Below, one piece after another: positions 26,959 through 35,887 of a stretch of DNA of 64,000 nucleotides (the first letter of the stretch is position 1; every line of letters begins with the position of its first letter). This DNA comes from Neobacillus thermocopriae. Its GTDB lineage: Bacteria; Bacillota; Bacilli; Bacillales; Cytobacillaceae. The stretch is taken from contig NZ_JAAIUV010000018.1 of the NCBI RefSeq assembly GCF_010975035.1, positions 1 to 64,000 of the forward strand. The letters run 5' to 3'. Under the pieces are notes generated by a model, which saw only the letters and a program-made list of their open reading frames with translations, was not told where the DNA came from and searched no databases. Both the position numbers and the translations under genes were made by a program.

Positions 26959-27750
26959 ATGAAAATTGGCGTAATTGGTGGAACAGGGTTTTATGATCTT
27001 TTAAAAGAGGCAGAAAAAATAGAGGTTACAACTGAATTTGGTGTAGTCCCTGTATTTAAAGGAGAGCATGCTAATAAAGAAGTTTATTTCCTACCGAGAC
27101 ATGGGGAAAATCATCATTGCCTTGCGCATGAAGTGAATTATCGAGCCAATATGCTAGCGCTAAAACAATTAGGGGTTCATCATGTATTGGCAATGTGTGC
27201 TGTCGGTTCGTTAAATCCTGAGATTCCAGTTGGCCATTTTGCTTTATTAGATGATTTTGTGGATGTGACGACTAATCGAGTAAAAACGTATGGAAAATAT
27301 TCAGTGGATATTAGTCGTCCGTACGATGAAGAACTCCGCCAGTATTTTATAGAAGCGGCAAGACAAACAGGAATAGAGTTGACTCCAAAAGCCACCTACA
27401 TCACAGTAGATGGACCAAGATATGAAACATCTGCTGAAATTAAATTATACCGCAGTTGGGGAATGGATGTAGTCGGAATGACAAACGGCACGGAAGCAAG
27501 TTTAGCAAGAGAACTAGGAATTGCTTATGCGGTGGTAACACTTGCAACGGATATGGCAGCAGGAATGACCGATGTAGCCCCAGATTTAGAAATGCATCGA
27601 AGTGTTGTAAAAAATAACAAAGAAAAAATGATCAAGCTTTTCTTAAAAACAATCGAATTGGTTGAAACAAACGGAAAATCGGAAGCGATGCTAGCTTATG
27701 AACGTGCGATTGAAGCTAGAAAAGATAAGCTGGCAGCAACAAAGGCATAA
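26959..27750 (+). CDS. mtnP: Methylthioadenosine/purine nucleoside phosphorylase
   Basis: This 263-aa trimeric-type phosphorylase of the MTAP/PNP family has the N-terminal IGVIGGTGFYDL (phosphate site), LPRHGENHHCLAHEVNYRAN, VDGPRYETSAEIKLYRSWG and the MTNGTEASLARELG purine/5'-substituent region. It should split 5'-methylthioadenosine or related nucleosides such as 5'-deoxyadenosine or inosine into base and sugar-1-phosphate. The exact 5' preference cannot be read with certainty. AAAGGAGAAGAATGG precedes the ATG, and its TAA shares an A with the ATG of the amidohydrolase (TAATG). Confidence 0.87.
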   Translation: MKIGVIGGTGFYDLLKEAEKIEVTTEFGVVPVFKGEHANKEVYFLPRHGENHHCLAHEVNYRANMLALKQLGVHHVLAMCAVGSLNPEIPVGHFALLDDFVDVTTNRVKTYGKYSVDISRPYDEELRQYFIEAARQTGIELTPKATYITVDGPRYETSAEIKLYRSWGMDVVGMTNGTEASLARELGIAYAVVTLATDMAAGMTDVAPDLEMHRSVVKNNKEKMIKLFLKTIELVETNGKSEAMLAYERAIEARKDKLAATKA

Positions 27751-29213
27751 TGAAGTTACTCATAAAAAATACAACCCTCATTACGATGAATGAGGAGAAG
27801 GAGATTATCCAAGGCAGTTTATTGATTGAAAACGGAAAGATTAAAGACATCATTCCTACCTCTTCCGGTAGTGAATTCGACTTTACTGCCGGGGAGGTGA
27901 TGGATGGTAGGGAAATGATCGTCTTACCTGGTATGACCAATGCACATTATCATTCTTATTCCAATCTATTAAAGGGAACCATCAGTAATTTGCCATTAGA
28001 GATTTGGTCCCTTTACACCGTTGCATACGGTCATTCTTTGGATGATCAAGACATTGAATTAGCGGTTCTATTAGGTGCCATTGACATGATTAAAAGCGGC
28101 ATTACTTCCTGTGTTGATCATTTTCCACATATTCGAAGAACGGAAGCCGCATTAAAGGCCTATGAAAAAACAGGACTGAAAATCGGGTTTGCGCCAATGA
28201 TGCATGATGTTTTTGATCATTATTTTCTTCCAGTTTCATTGCCCCTGAATATAAAAGAAAAACTGGAAGCTGTCAAGCCAAATTCACCGAAAGTAATGAG
28301 GGAGTATTATACAAATCTCATAAAAAATTGGCATCAAAAAAAGGGGAAAATATCGATTTTGTTAGGTCCAAATGCTCCACAAAGATGTACGGATGAAATG
28401 CTTAATCTTTGTGAAGAGTTAAGTAAGCAAGAAGATCTTTTTATTCATACACACTTACTAGAGACAGAGATTCAAAAACGTGTGGGGGATAGGGCCTTTA
28501 CAGACGGGATCATTGGTAGATTAAAAAAATATAAACTTCTATCATCCAAATTATCGACAGCCCATTCTGTCTGGCTAAATGATAGAGAAATAGACCTTTT
28601 TGCTGAACATGGGGTTACCGTTGTTTGTAATCCGGTTAGTAACTTGATGCTTGGTAGTGGTATAGCTCCTTTACCCCAATATTTGCGTGCAGGTGTTCAT
28701 GTGGCGTTAGGGACAGACTCTTCGAATTGTGGCATTTCTCATAATTTATTTGAAGTCATGAGAATGGCTCTATTGATTCATCGGGTAGGGAATAACGGCT
28801 ATGAACAATGGATCCAACCATGGAATGTCTTGCAAATGTCGATTAATGGCGGTGCTCATGTTTTTGGAGAGGCGCATCAACGAGGGAAAATTCAAAAAGG
28901 CTATGTTGCAGATTTAGTTTTGATGAAAAAGGATACACCAACCTTTGCAACGAACTCTGATTTGATCTCCCAACTCGTTTTCTATGAAAATGGGAGTTCT
29001 GTTGATTCTGTTTTGATTAATGGTGAATGGGTGCTAAAAAATAAGAAAATTATGACGTTTGATGAACAATCCGTGATACGGCGAGTCCAAGAAAGATACG
29101 AAGTTATCATGGAAAAATGTCAATCCGCCCTGGAGTTGGCAAAGGAAGCACACCCCTATTTTGCTAGAATGTACCATACGATTTATGATCAAATAAAGGA
29201 GGCCATCCAATGA
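27750..29213 (+). CDS. Amidohydrolase, adenosine/MTA/SAH deaminase-like
   Basis: This 487-aa metal-dependent hydrolase belongs to the TrzN/AtzA/MtaD group. Metal ligands are H66 and H68 (GMTNAHYHS), His in FIHTHLLET, His in STAHSVWL and the catalytic Asp in ALGTDSSNC. This architecture is used to deaminate adenosine-type compounds, including S-adenosylhomocysteine, methylthioadenosine and 5'-deoxyadenosine. In this operon it most likely converts an adenine nucleoside to its inosine form before or alongside phosphorolysis; that is inference. Guanine or atrazine-type substrates are unlikely from context. It overlaps both neighbours by one to four bases. Confidence 0.85.
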   Translation: MKLLIKNTTLITMNEEKEIIQGSLLIENGKIKDIIPTSSGSEFDFTAGEVMDGREMIVLPGMTNAHYHSYSNLLKGTISNLPLEIWSLYTVAYGHSLDDQDIELAVLLGAIDMIKSGITSCVDHFPHIRRTEAALKAYEKTGLKIGFAPMMHDVFDHYFLPVSLPLNIKEKLEAVKPNSPKVMREYYTNLIKNWHQKKGKISILLGPNAPQRCTDEMLNLCEELSKQEDLFIHTHLLETEIQKRVGDRAFTDGIIGRLKKYKLLSSKLSTAHSVWLNDREIDLFAEHGVTVVCNPVSNLMLGSGIAPLPQYLRAGVHVALGTDSSNCGISHNLFEVMRMALLIHRVGNNGYEQWIQPWNVLQMSINGGAHVFGEAHQRGKIQKGYVADLVLMKKDTPTFATNSDLISQLVFYENGSSVDSVLINGEWVLKNKKIMTFDEQSVIRRVQERYEVIMEKCQSALELAKEAHPYFARMYHTIYDQIKEAIQ

Positions 29214-29818
29214 ATATTGAGTTGCTTAAAAAAGAGCTTGAGTATATATCACATAAGGTATACCAAAAGGGGTTTACACAAGCAACGGGAGGAAATATAA
29301 GTGTGCGCATTCCTGGTACAGATCAGGTTCTCATTAAAAAAAGTGGTGTCAGTTTAGGAGAAGTTTCAAGAGAAGATGCATTAATTGTCAACATGGACGG
29401 GAAAGTGCTGGAAGGGCAAGGCAAACCTTCGAAAGAAATTGGTTTTCATCTCGGCATCTATCAAACTCGTCCGGATGTACATGCAGTGGTTCACTGTCAT
29501 CCGAACTATGCCGTGGGTTATGCCTGTTTAGGACAAGAATTACCACTCCCAACGGTAACCGCTCGTAAATTATTAGGTAAAGTTCCCTGTGTTGAAGTAG
29601 CTCCATCAGGTTCCCCAGAATTAGCTAGATTTGTTGTAGAAGCATTCGAAACATATCCTGATATAAAAGCAGTATTAATGAAAGATCATGGAATTTGTGC
29701 TGTTGGACCTACTCTTGAAGCTGCTTATAATGTAACGGATTTATTAGAAGCAACAGCGAAACAGGCTTTCATTGTTTCTCAATTAAAAGCAGCCCAAAAA
29801 TTGCCTGTACATCAATAA
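29210..29818 (+). CDS. Class II (FucA-like) aldolase
   Basis: This 202-aa zinc aldolase of the aldolase II/adducin family has all fuculose-aldolase-type residues in register: E76, H95 and H97 (VHCHPNY) and H160 (MKDHGI), plus the phosphate loop ATGGNISVRI. FucA, Ald2 and DrdA cleave ketose-1-phosphates to dihydroxyacetone phosphate and an aldehyde; MtnB dehydratases share the fold. Next to an MtnA-like isomerase and nucleoside phosphorylases, 5-deoxyribulose-1-phosphate or methylthioribulose-1-phosphate is the natural candidate. The ATGA overlap with the amidohydrolase shows tight coupling. Confidence 0.87.
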   Translation: MNIELLKKELEYISHKVYQKGFTQATGGNISVRIPGTDQVLIKKSGVSLGEVSREDALIVNMDGKVLEGQGKPSKEIGFHLGIYQTRPDVHAVVHCHPNYAVGYACLGQELPLPTVTARKLLGKVPCVEVAPSGSPELARFVVEAFETYPDIKAVLMKDHGICAVGPTLEAAYNVTDLLEATAKQAFIVSQLKAAQKLPVHQ

Positions 29819-29829
29819 AGGGGGGATGG

Positions 29830-30909
29830 ATGAGGATGGATCGAATCGTTGCCTTGATGAAAGAATTAAAATCGAAAAATTTGGCACTCCCTATTTGGTT
29901 TGAAGAGGGGGCATTGAAAGTAATTGATCAATTAAAGCTTCCATTCCAAGAGGAAGTCTATACCTTACATGATGTGTCCGAATTGGCAAAGGCAATTAAA
30001 AATATGAATATTAGAGGTTCTGGGGCCATTGGTATTTGTGGAGTTTATGGGATTCTATTAGCTGCTTTGAAATCTAATGGAAAGAAAGAAACAATTCTAG
30101 AAGCAGCTACCTTATTAAAAAGTACGAGACCAACAGCTGTCAATTTAATGAAAACCATTGATGAAATGGTTTCCGTCGCCGAAGGCAGTTCGGAGGATAT
30201 TGTAGAAAAAGTAGAACAAAAAGCGGTCGAAATTCTAAAGCGGCAACTTCAATTTGAATATGATTTAGGAGCTCATGGGGCTGAACTCATCAATGATGGT
30301 GATACGATTATGACCCATTGCCATTCTGGAGCTTTAGGTGGTTCCGGGTTCGGTGGACGTGCATTATCTGTCATTCGAACAGCCTTTGAACAAGGGAAAA
30401 AAATTCATGTTTACACATGCGAAACACGCCCTTATTTACAAGGAGCAAGAATTACGGCCTATGAACTGAAGAAATTTGGAATCCCACATACATTAATCAC
30501 AGATGGAATGTCTGGATATTTTATGAATCAAGGCTATATCCAAAAAGTGGTGGTTGGTTCAGATCGTGTCGCTGGAAACGGGGATTTAGCCAATAAAATC
30601 GGAACCTATAATCATGCGCTAGCCGCCAAAGCCAATGGAATTCCTTTTTATACCGCAACTTCCAGTCACACCATTGATTTCTTCACAAAAAGTGGAAAAG
30701 AGATTGAAGTGGAAATGAGAAACGGAGACGAAGTCGTTTATTTAAATGGGACTCGTATTGCGCCTGAAGGAACCCATGCCTTGTATCCATCATTTGACAT
30801 TACACCAAATGAACTGATTACTGGAATTATTACGGAAATCGGTGTCATTCAGTCACCGTATGATAGAAATCTAAAAAAATTAGCCAACAATAATCCTGTT
30901 ACCATTTAA
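29830..30909 (+). CDS. MtnA-like (5-deoxy/methylthio)ribose-1-phosphate isomerase
   Basis: This 359-aa protein is of the MtnA/eIF2B-alpha family. The catalytic pair is present: C164 in THCHSGALG and D245 in VVGSDRVAGNGDLANKIGT. Also visible are NIRGSGAIG (phosphate loop), CETRPYLQGARITAYEL and FYTATSSHTIDF. MtnA and DrdI turn an aldose-1-phosphate into the ketose-1-phosphate that the aldolase next door would cleave. It keeps the isomerase residues and so is not an eIF2B regulatory subunit. The start has AAAGGGGGGATGG upstream; a second ATG two codons in is possible. It is the last gene before a strong terminator. Confidence 0.88.
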   Translation: MRMDRIVALMKELKSKNLALPIWFEEGALKVIDQLKLPFQEEVYTLHDVSELAKAIKNMNIRGSGAIGICGVYGILLAALKSNGKKETILEAATLLKSTRPTAVNLMKTIDEMVSVAEGSSEDIVEKVEQKAVEILKRQLQFEYDLGAHGAELINDGDTIMTHCHSGALGGSGFGGRALSVIRTAFEQGKKIHVYTCETRPYLQGARITAYELKKFGIPHTLITDGMSGYFMNQGYIQKVVVGSDRVAGNGDLANKIGTYNHALAAKANGIPFYTATSSHTIDFFTKSGKEIEVEMRNGDEVVYLNGTRIAPEGTHALYPSFDITPNELITGIITEIGVIQSPYDRNLKKLANNNPVTI

Positions 30910-30920
30910 TATCCCATTCA

Positions 30921-30950
30921 AAAAGTAGACATACTTGTCTACTTTTTTTT
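30921..30950 (+). terminator. Terminator of the ECF/nucleoside operon
   Basis: Stem AAAAGTAGACA/TGTCTACTTTT with a four-base loop and T8. No other clear terminator was seen between the S-component gene and here. The following 280 bases up to the next small gene hold nothing I recognise. Confidence 0.92.
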
Positions 30951-31232
30951 ATGAAATGATTTACAATAAGAACCATTTCAATAGACACACTCATTTACCA
31001 TACCGTACATTGACTTCATTCGCGCATCTTAAATGACCTCCGGTTCATGTTGTTTCCATTATTTAGCTTCATGTACATAGCAACGTTTTTTGGATGTTAT
31101 TCATAAACTATACTATCCACTATTGTTCAACATATCGACATGGAATAAAAATCACACAATGATTGATTTGAATCGAAAAATTTGGACAAAACTATAAAGA
31201 TGAAAGTCCATTTTTTGATGAGGTGAATAGGT

Positions 31233-31409
31233 ATGAAAGAACCGTTGGAATACTCACCAATTTTTTATAATGAAGTGATCCACTATTTAGAAACGAAATG
31301 GAACCGCCAGCTTGATGATCATGAGCGTCATGTGTTAATTGAAGGTTATCGTTTTGGGAGGTTAATTGAAGCGGAAAATGAAATAAAAATTTTGTTTAGC
31401 AATCAATAA
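31233..31409 (+). CDS. Small hypothetical protein (58 aa)
   Basis: ATG at 31233 after GATGAGGTGAATAGGT opens a 58-codon frame. The protein is acidic and helical, with FYNEVIHYLETKWNRQLDDHE followed by HVLIEGYRFGRLIEAENEIK. This pattern looks like a compact DNA- or protein-binding helical bundle, but I know no family name. A second small gene follows 19 bases after the stop and shares the downstream terminator, so the two form a small operon. Confidence 0.7.
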   Translation: MKEPLEYSPIFYNEVIHYLETKWNRQLDDHERHVLIEGYRFGRLIEAENEIKILFSNQ

Positions 31410-31428
31410 ATGTTCAAAGGAGTAGCAT

Positions 31429-31653
31429 ATGTATCAAATCACTAACATGATCATCGATGATGATTTTGTCACAGAAGAATATGTCACTGTTCAGTTTATT
31501 CATCATCAAAGGCAGTATAGTGTTACCTTTAAAAAAGCAGATCTGGAAGTGGTAAATGAATGGGTTTTCGAAGAGGAAACATCACTTCCTGCCGATTTAC
31601 CAAATGAACTGATTGAATCTATACGTGAGGAAATAAAGAAAAAAATCTATTAA
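31429..31653 (+). CDS. Small hypothetical protein (74 aa)
   Basis: ATG follows CAAAGGAGTAGCAT, a strong ribosome binding site. The 74-aa product is acidic. The first half shows strand-rich FVTEEYVTVQFIHHQRQYSVT and the second half ends in a helix with LPNELIESIREEIKKKI. No catalytic motif or membrane segment is visible. The function is unknown. It ends nine bases before a terminator shared with the convergent TetR gene. Confidence 0.72.
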   Translation: MYQITNMIIDDDFVTEEYVTVQFIHHQRQYSVTFKKADLEVVNEWVFEEETSLPADLPNELIESIREEIKKKIY

Positions 31654-31661
31654 AAAAGGGA

Positions 31662-31698
31662 GGCAGAATGACTTATGAAGTACATTCTGCCATTTTTT
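31662..31698. terminator. Terminator between small operon and TetR gene
   Basis: Stem GGCAGAATG/CATTCTGCC with a 12-base loop, T6 on the right and A6 on the left. It reaches the stop codon of the convergent TetR gene. Confidence 0.88.
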
Positions 31699-32530
31699 AT
31701 AAACATTTAAAGTAACGGTCTATTAAATAGGGAATCCATTTACATTGGGGATGTTGGCGAATATTTTCCTGTAATCCTTTTACGATTGCAGGACTCAGAC
31801 TTGGATAAATGAGTTCATTTTTAAGCAGAAGCAGGGATTCCTTAATAATGGGATCGTCCACTTCCTCTACCAATTGTTCCATTTTTTGGATGAGTTGTTC
31901 TTTTGTTTCTCTTCCATATTCTGGACCGGTAAATATTTGATGAAGATCTTCCGATATAAATGGAAGTGTCATATGCTTAGCCAATACATTCGTTTTTTCC
32001 ACTAGCGAATGAGCTAGTAATTCCAAATTAAGTGGGACATTATAGATCACAAAGAGATGGGAATATGTTTGTATAAATCCTTTAATGCAATACATTAAAT
32101 CATATTTGGTCTGTCGGATTCGTTCACCATAAAGGTGTTCAATCATGGTTAAGATGACTTTATCCAACATGCGGTTGAAATCATACATTTTATGGATGAA
32201 TTCCTCATTAATGGTATGGGCTTGTTCTTTCATAAGAAGTTTGGCGAAATCCGAATGTTTATGAAAGGATTGAAACGTCGTGAAAAAAAATTCATATAAA
32301 AGTTTTTCGTTTTTTGTGTTTCTGACTACGTAGTCAATTTCAGATAGGAATTGCATCATGAAATGATCAATTAAGGCTAATATTAATTCATCTTTTGACT
32401 TAAAGGATAAATAAAACGCCCCTTTTGAAATGCCGCAATGTTCAGTAATTTGCTGGACAGAAGTCGATTCAAATCCTTGTTTGGCAAATAATTCTAATGC
32501 TTTTTCCATAATTAATTGTTTTTTTGCCAT
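31697..32530 (-). CDS. TetR/AcrR-family regulator (YerO-like)
   Basis: This 277-aa repressor has an N-terminal TetR DNA-binding domain: ALELFAKQGFESTSVQQIT, then CGISKGAFYLSFKSKDEL at residues 22-45. The ligand domain is helical and longer than average. It is divergent from an RND pump gene, as in the yerO-swrC pair of Bacillus subtilis, and a TGAC-N6-GTCA palindrome lies between the two genes. I use ATG 32530; a TTG six codons upstream is open but lies on the ribosome binding site. It likely represses the pump until an inducer such as a lipopeptide or a hydrophobic compound binds. Confidence 0.88.
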   Translation of the reverse strand: MAKKQLIMEKALELFAKQGFESTSVQQITEHCGISKGAFYLSFKSKDELILALIDHFMMQFLSEIDYVVRNTKNEKLLYEFFFTTFQSFHKHSDFAKLLMKEQAHTINEEFIHKMYDFNRMLDKVILTMIEHLYGERIRQTKYDLMYCIKGFIQTYSHLFVIYNVPLNLELLAHSLVEKTNVLAKHMTLPFISEDLHQIFTGPEYGRETKEQLIQKMEQLVEEVDDPIIKESLLLLKNELIYPSLSPAIVKGLQENIRQHPQCKWIPYLIDRYFKCL

Positions 32531-32559
32531 GATGAAGAAACACTCCAAAATTCATTTTG

Positions 32560-32588
32560 TTGACAAATGACTAGTTGGTCAGTATTAT
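32560..32588 (+). promoter_or_regulatory. swrC promoter with TetR operator in the spacer
   Basis: TTGACA (32560-32565), a 17-base spacer and TATTAT (32583-32588). The spacer carries TGACTAGTTGGTCA, an inverted repeat of the TGAC/GTCA type, so repressor binding would cover the space between -35 and -10. Confidence 0.75.
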
Positions 32589-32630
32589 ATGGAATTAGGT
32601 CAAAAAAGTCAATCTTAGGTAGGTGTCATT

Positions 32631-35600
32631 GTGAAAGGACTAGTCAATTTTGTCACAAGAAATAAATTAGCCGTATGGTTATTGACAATCATTATTACTG
32701 TATCTGGCATTTATTCAGGTACACGAATGAAGACGGAAACGATTCCTGATATTTCGATTCCATACTTAATGGTTATGGGGGTCTATCCAGGTGCTACCCC
32801 TGAGAAAGTAATGGAAGAGATCTCCATGCCTATTGAAAAAGCCGTCGAAGGCTTGGAAGATGTGAAGGCAGTTTATTCCAATTCCTATTCTAACATGTCA
32901 AGTATACAGGTGGAATATGAATATGGGATTGATATGGACGAGGCAAAACGAGCTCTACAATCGGCGATAGATAATGTGAAGTTGCCGGAAGGGGCTGAAA
33001 AACCGACAATTACTGCCATTAGTATGAATATGATGCCTGTTGTCGCTCTAAGTGTGAGCAGTAAAACGGAAGATATCGTTGAATTAACGTCAACGGTTGA
33101 GGATATTTTGCTTCCGAAAATGGAGAAAATCGATGGTGTGGCATCGGCTACCATTACCGGTCAGCATATCGAAGAAGTTCAACTTACGTATAACAAAGAA
33201 AAAATGGCGGAACTTGGTTTAACAGAAGAAAATGTTAAACAAATGATTCAATCAAGTGATATGGCTGTCTCGCTCGGATTGTTCGAGTTTAAAGAAGGGG
33301 AGCAAGCAGTTTCCATTGACGGTAAATTGATGACAACGGATGAACTAAAGGAAATGCTTATTCCAGTCACACCGACAGCCACTCACCCACAGCCATTTGT
33401 TAAGCTAAGTGACATCGCAGATATTAAGGAAGTAGGTAAAGTTCAATCTGTTTCACGTACGAACGGAAAAGATGCGATTGCTGTACAAATTGTAAAAGAA
33501 CAACAAGCGAATACCGTAGATGTTGTAAATGCTGTGAAAGACTTGATTAAAGAACAAGAGAAGAAAATTGATGGAATCATCATCGATGTTTCCCTTGACC
33601 AAGGAAAACCGATTGAAGAATCTGTCTCAACCATGGTAGAAAAAGCTGTATTTGGTGGTCTGATTGCGGTATTAATCATCCTTCTATTTCTACGTGATGT
33701 TAAATCAACGATTATTTCTATTATCTCTATTCCAGTATCGGTATTCATGGCGTTTTTACTGTTAAACTGGATGGATATTACATTAAACATCATGACACTT
33801 GGTGCGGTTACGGTTGCAATCGGGCGTGTCATTGATGACTCCATTGTAGTAGTTGAAAATATTTATCGTCGTTTACATTTAAAAGGAGAGAAGTTAACAG
33901 GCCGTGCGCTGATTCGTGAAGCAACGATTGAAATGTTCAAACCAATTCTGTCTTCTACTTTAGTAACAGTTGCGGTATTTGCTCCGTTAATGTTTGTAGG
34001 CGGAATGGTTGGCGAATTATTTATGCCATTTGCTTTAACAATGGCCTTTGCACTAGGTGCTTCATTAATTGTTGCGATCACTATTGTTCCGGCTCTTTCC
34101 CACTTCTTATTTAAAAAGAAATTATATAGTGAAAAAACAGAAGGCGACCATAAAGAAGTAGGGAAATTGGCAAATTGGTATAAAGGAATCCTTAATTGGA
34201 GTTTGAACCATAAAATAGTGACCTCTCTGATTGCCATTGTATTATTGGTGGGCAGTTTGGCATTAACGCCTTTGATCGGTTTCAGTTTTATGGGTAGTGA
34301 AGAAGAAAAAGTCATGTACTTGACCTATACGCCTGCTCCTGGAGAACTTAAGGAAGAAACGTTAAAAAATGTGGCCACTGTGGAAGAAAAATTATTGAAA
34401 CGGGATGATATTGATATTGTACAAGTATCCGTATCTGAAAATGGCGACCCTACTGCAGCCATGATGGGTGGAGGTAGTAATGGAGCTTTAATGTACCTCA
34501 TTTTTGATCCCGATATGGAAAACTTCCCAGAGGTTCGAGAAGAAATTGAAGAGTATGTATTTAACATTGGTCAATCAGGAGAATGGAAGAGCCAAAACTT
34601 CTCTTCCATGTCCGGAGCGGCTTCCAATGAGATTAGCTACAATTTCTACAGTGAAGACTTAGGGAAACTAAATAAAGCCATCAAGATGGCGGAAGAAGTA
34701 ATGAAGAAAAACGATGGGCTAGAAGATGTATCATCTAGTTTGGAAGAGGCCTTTACGGAATATACGTTTCATGTTTCTCAGGATGAATTAATGCAATACG
34801 GCCTTACAACTGGCCAACTTGTGATGATGTTAAATCCAATGGAAAATAAGGAAGTATTAACAACGATAGAAAAGGACGGAAAATCTTTAGAGGTAATCGT
34901 TCAGCAAAAACAAGAAGCTGCTCAACCGAAGTCTATTGACGAAATGTTAGCAACACCAGTTCCGACAGCTCAAGGGAATACCGTGCCACTTTCTGAAATT
35001 GTATCAGTAGAGAAAGGCACGACACAAAATACCCTTTCGCGTAGTAAAGGTGAATACTATGCTTCGGTGTCAGGAACGATTAAAGAAAAAGATATATCAA
35101 AAGTTTCCACTGAAGTAAATAAAGAAATAGAAAAATTAGATTTACCTAAAGGTGTCAGCTATGGTGCTTCAGGTGTTCAAGAAGATATGAAAGAAACCTT
35201 TACTCAATTAGGTATCGCCATGGCGGCAGCAGTAGGTATTGTCTACTTCATTTTAGTTGTTACGTTTGGTGAAGGTCTTGCTCCGTTTGCAATCCTGTTC
35301 TCATTACCATTTGCGGTTATCGGTTCCTTTGTCGGTTTATATATTGCCGATGAGACGATTTCTGTTTCCGTCATGATGGGACTACTAATGTTGATTGGTA
35401 TCGTTGTAACCAACGCGATTGTTCTCGTTGACCGGATTATTCATATGGAACGTGATGGCATGAATATGAGAGAGGCGATTCTAGAAGCAGGGGCTACACG
35501 TCTTCGTCCAATCTTAATGACAGCCATTGCTACCATTGGCGCATTAATTCCACTTGTCATTGGAAATGGTGGCGGCGGATTAATCTCAAAAGGGTTAGGG

Positions 35601-35720
35601 ATAGCTGTTATTGGTGGATTGGCAAGTTCAACATTATTAACATTGATTGTTGTTCCAATCGTCTATGAAGTTCTTTCAAAGATCTTTAAGAAAAACCGCA
35701 AAGAAATAGAAGAAAACTAA
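32631..35720 (+). CDS. swrC: RND-family efflux pump, SwrC/AcrB-like
   Basis: This 1029-aa inner-membrane proton-driven transporter has the RND plan: one N-terminal helix, a large extracellular porter region, helices 2-6, a second large loop and helices 8-12. Signature parts include PDISIPYLMVMGVYPGATPE near the start, the helix-4 segment GAVTVAIGRVIDDSIVVVENIYR with the proton-relay acidic pair, and GIVVTNAIVLVDRI near the end. In Bacillus subtilis SwrC (YerP) gives surfactin resistance and swarming. No adaptor or outer-membrane partner is needed or present. The GTG start follows AGGTAGGTG. Confidence 0.93.
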   Translation: MKGLVNFVTRNKLAVWLLTIIITVSGIYSGTRMKTETIPDISIPYLMVMGVYPGATPEKVMEEISMPIEKAVEGLEDVKAVYSNSYSNMSSIQVEYEYGIDMDEAKRALQSAIDNVKLPEGAEKPTITAISMNMMPVVALSVSSKTEDIVELTSTVEDILLPKMEKIDGVASATITGQHIEEVQLTYNKEKMAELGLTEENVKQMIQSSDMAVSLGLFEFKEGEQAVSIDGKLMTTDELKEMLIPVTPTATHPQPFVKLSDIADIKEVGKVQSVSRTNGKDAIAVQIVKEQQANTVDVVNAVKDLIKEQEKKIDGIIIDVSLDQGKPIEESVSTMVEKAVFGGLIAVLIILLFLRDVKSTIISIISIPVSVFMAFLLLNWMDITLNIMTLGAVTVAIGRVIDDSIVVVENIYRRLHLKGEKLTGRALIREATIEMFKPILSSTLVTVAVFAPLMFVGGMVGELFMPFALTMAFALGASLIVAITIVPALSHFLFKKKLYSEKTEGDHKEVGKLANWYKGILNWSLNHKIVTSLIAIVLLVGSLALTPLIGFSFMGSEEEKVMYLTYTPAPGELKEETLKNVATVEEKLLKRDDIDIVQVSVSENGDPTAAMMGGGSNGALMYLIFDPDMENFPEVREEIEEYVFNIGQSGEWKSQNFSSMSGAASNEISYNFYSEDLGKLNKAIKMAEEVMKKNDGLEDVSSSLEEAFTEYTFHVSQDELMQYGLTTGQLVMMLNPMENKEVLTTIEKDGKSLEVIVQQKQEAAQPKSIDEMLATPVPTAQGNTVPLSEIVSVEKGTTQNTLSRSKGEYYASVSGTIKEKDISKVSTEVNKEIEKLDLPKGVSYGASGVQEDMKETFTQLGIAMAAAVGIVYFILVVTFGEGLAPFAILFSLPFAVIGSFVGLYIADETISVSVMMGLLMLIGIVVTNAIVLVDRIIHMERDGMNMREAILEAGATRLRPILMTAIATIGALIPLVIGNGGGGLISKGLGIAVIGGLASSTLLTLIVVPIVYEVLSKIFKKNRKEIEEN

Positions 35721-35723
35721 CTA

Positions 35724-35762
35724 AAAAAGACGGCTCATCCATGGATGAGTCGTCTTTTTTTT
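35724..35762 (+). terminator. Terminator after swrC
   Basis: Stem AAAAAGACGGCTCATC/GATGAGTCGTCTTTTT with a CATG loop and one G-T pair, T8. Confidence 0.93.
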
Positions 35763-35887
35763 GTTAATAGCTTACATGCACGTCTAAAAAGAGAGTGTTA
35801 TGAATAGGAAGCCATATGCCATTAACCATTATTTCTCATAATGAACGGATTAAAACTTCTTCTTACATAAATTCTAAAATAGGTTTT

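Noticed and set aside
33443..34567. Three minus-strand frames of 80-150 codons inside swrC
   Set aside because: Shadows of the RND pump gene in the antisense frame; no start sites and low-complexity Ile/Ser/Thr content.
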